From contig JAFGDC010000496.1 in assembly GCA_016932295.1 (NCBI GenBank), positions 1-5,346 on the forward strand: 5,346 bases of DNA, read 5' to 3'. This document shows positions 5,346 to 5,346 of the stretch, piece after piece. The notes beneath the pieces are model-generated. The model was given only the letters and a program-made list of their open reading frames with translations. It did no database searches and was not told the DNA's origin. Source of the DNA: a candidate division CSSED10-310 bacterium (GTDB lineage Bacteria; CSSED10-310; JAFGDC01). Within the stretch, counting starts at the first letter, position 1; each line of letters begins with the position of its first letter. The translations under genes and the position numbers were made by a program.

Positions 5346-5346
5346 C

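Larger units (their letters stand above)
5063..5346. other. Repeat-bearing, structured region at the right edge, no recognised gene
   Basis: No family was recognised here. On the minus strand one frame is open from the window edge to a stop at 5080; another, read from 5344 down, is open until a TGA at about 5195-5197 and is rich in Trp, Lys and Arg. Neither has a visible ribosome binding site or start, and the repeated DNA appears in different frames, which argues for non-coding repeat sequence rather than a protein repeat. The stretch 5098-5197 has dense inverted repeats and 5209-5345 has short direct repeats, listed separately. A gene entering from the right cannot be excluded. Confidence 0.4.

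Noticed and set aside
5209..5346. CRISPR array edge
   Set aside because: The repeats are 18-20 bases, only 10 bases separate the first two, spacing is uneven and the copies are degenerate, unlike CRISPR repeats with uniform spacers. No cas gene is present.

Overview
The window reads as GC-rich chromosomal DNA from a Gram-negative (diderm) bacterium. The strongest evidence for this is an outer-membrane beta-barrel gene whose product ends in Tyr-Arg-Phe, together with three other genes that all begin with Sec-type signal peptides. The domain styles are a secreted papain protease with stacked CARDB-like, MAM-like and unnamed C-terminal domains, and a DUF1028 protein fused to TPRs. They remind me of uncultivated FCB-type lineages known mainly from metagenomes (the Eisenbacteria/Krumholzibacteria/Latescibacteria sort). 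That placement is inference from memory and no marker gene is present to test it.

Layout. (1) 1-340, minus strand: the 5' part of a secreted-protein gene that runs off the left edge. Its N-terminus resembles the region that precedes FG-GAP/integrin-type repeats. (2) 341-696: a divergent intergenic region. It holds a good sigma70-like promoter for the left gene (TTGACA, 17-nt spacer) with an operator-like inverted repeat over it, a GC-rich hairpin, a GGTTY pentamer run, and the strong ribosome binding site of the next gene. (3) 697-1761, plus strand: a DUF1028 protein (Ntn-hydrolase-like) with a signal peptide and a C-terminal TPR tail. (4) 1762-1901: a gap with its own candidate promoter. (5) 1902-3989, plus strand: a secreted papain-family (C1A) cysteine protease of 695 residues with all catalytic residues present and a C-terminal half of three beta-rich modules. 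(6) 3990-4195: a convergent gap with only weak hairpins. (7) 4196-4954, minus strand: an outer-membrane beta-barrel protein starting at GTG. (8) 4955-5346: its leader and promoter, then a structured, repeat-bearing stretch with an 11-bp inverted repeat, a possible pseudoknot and short direct repeats, reaching the right edge.

All four recognisable genes encode exported proteins, so the region looks like a small block of envelope and extracellular functions. The orientations (left-facing, two right-facing, left-facing) and the separate promoter candidates argue against one operon. No defence system, mobile-element gene, RNA gene or CRISPR array was recognised. The least explained sequence is the right-hand 250 bases and the dyad over the left promoter.
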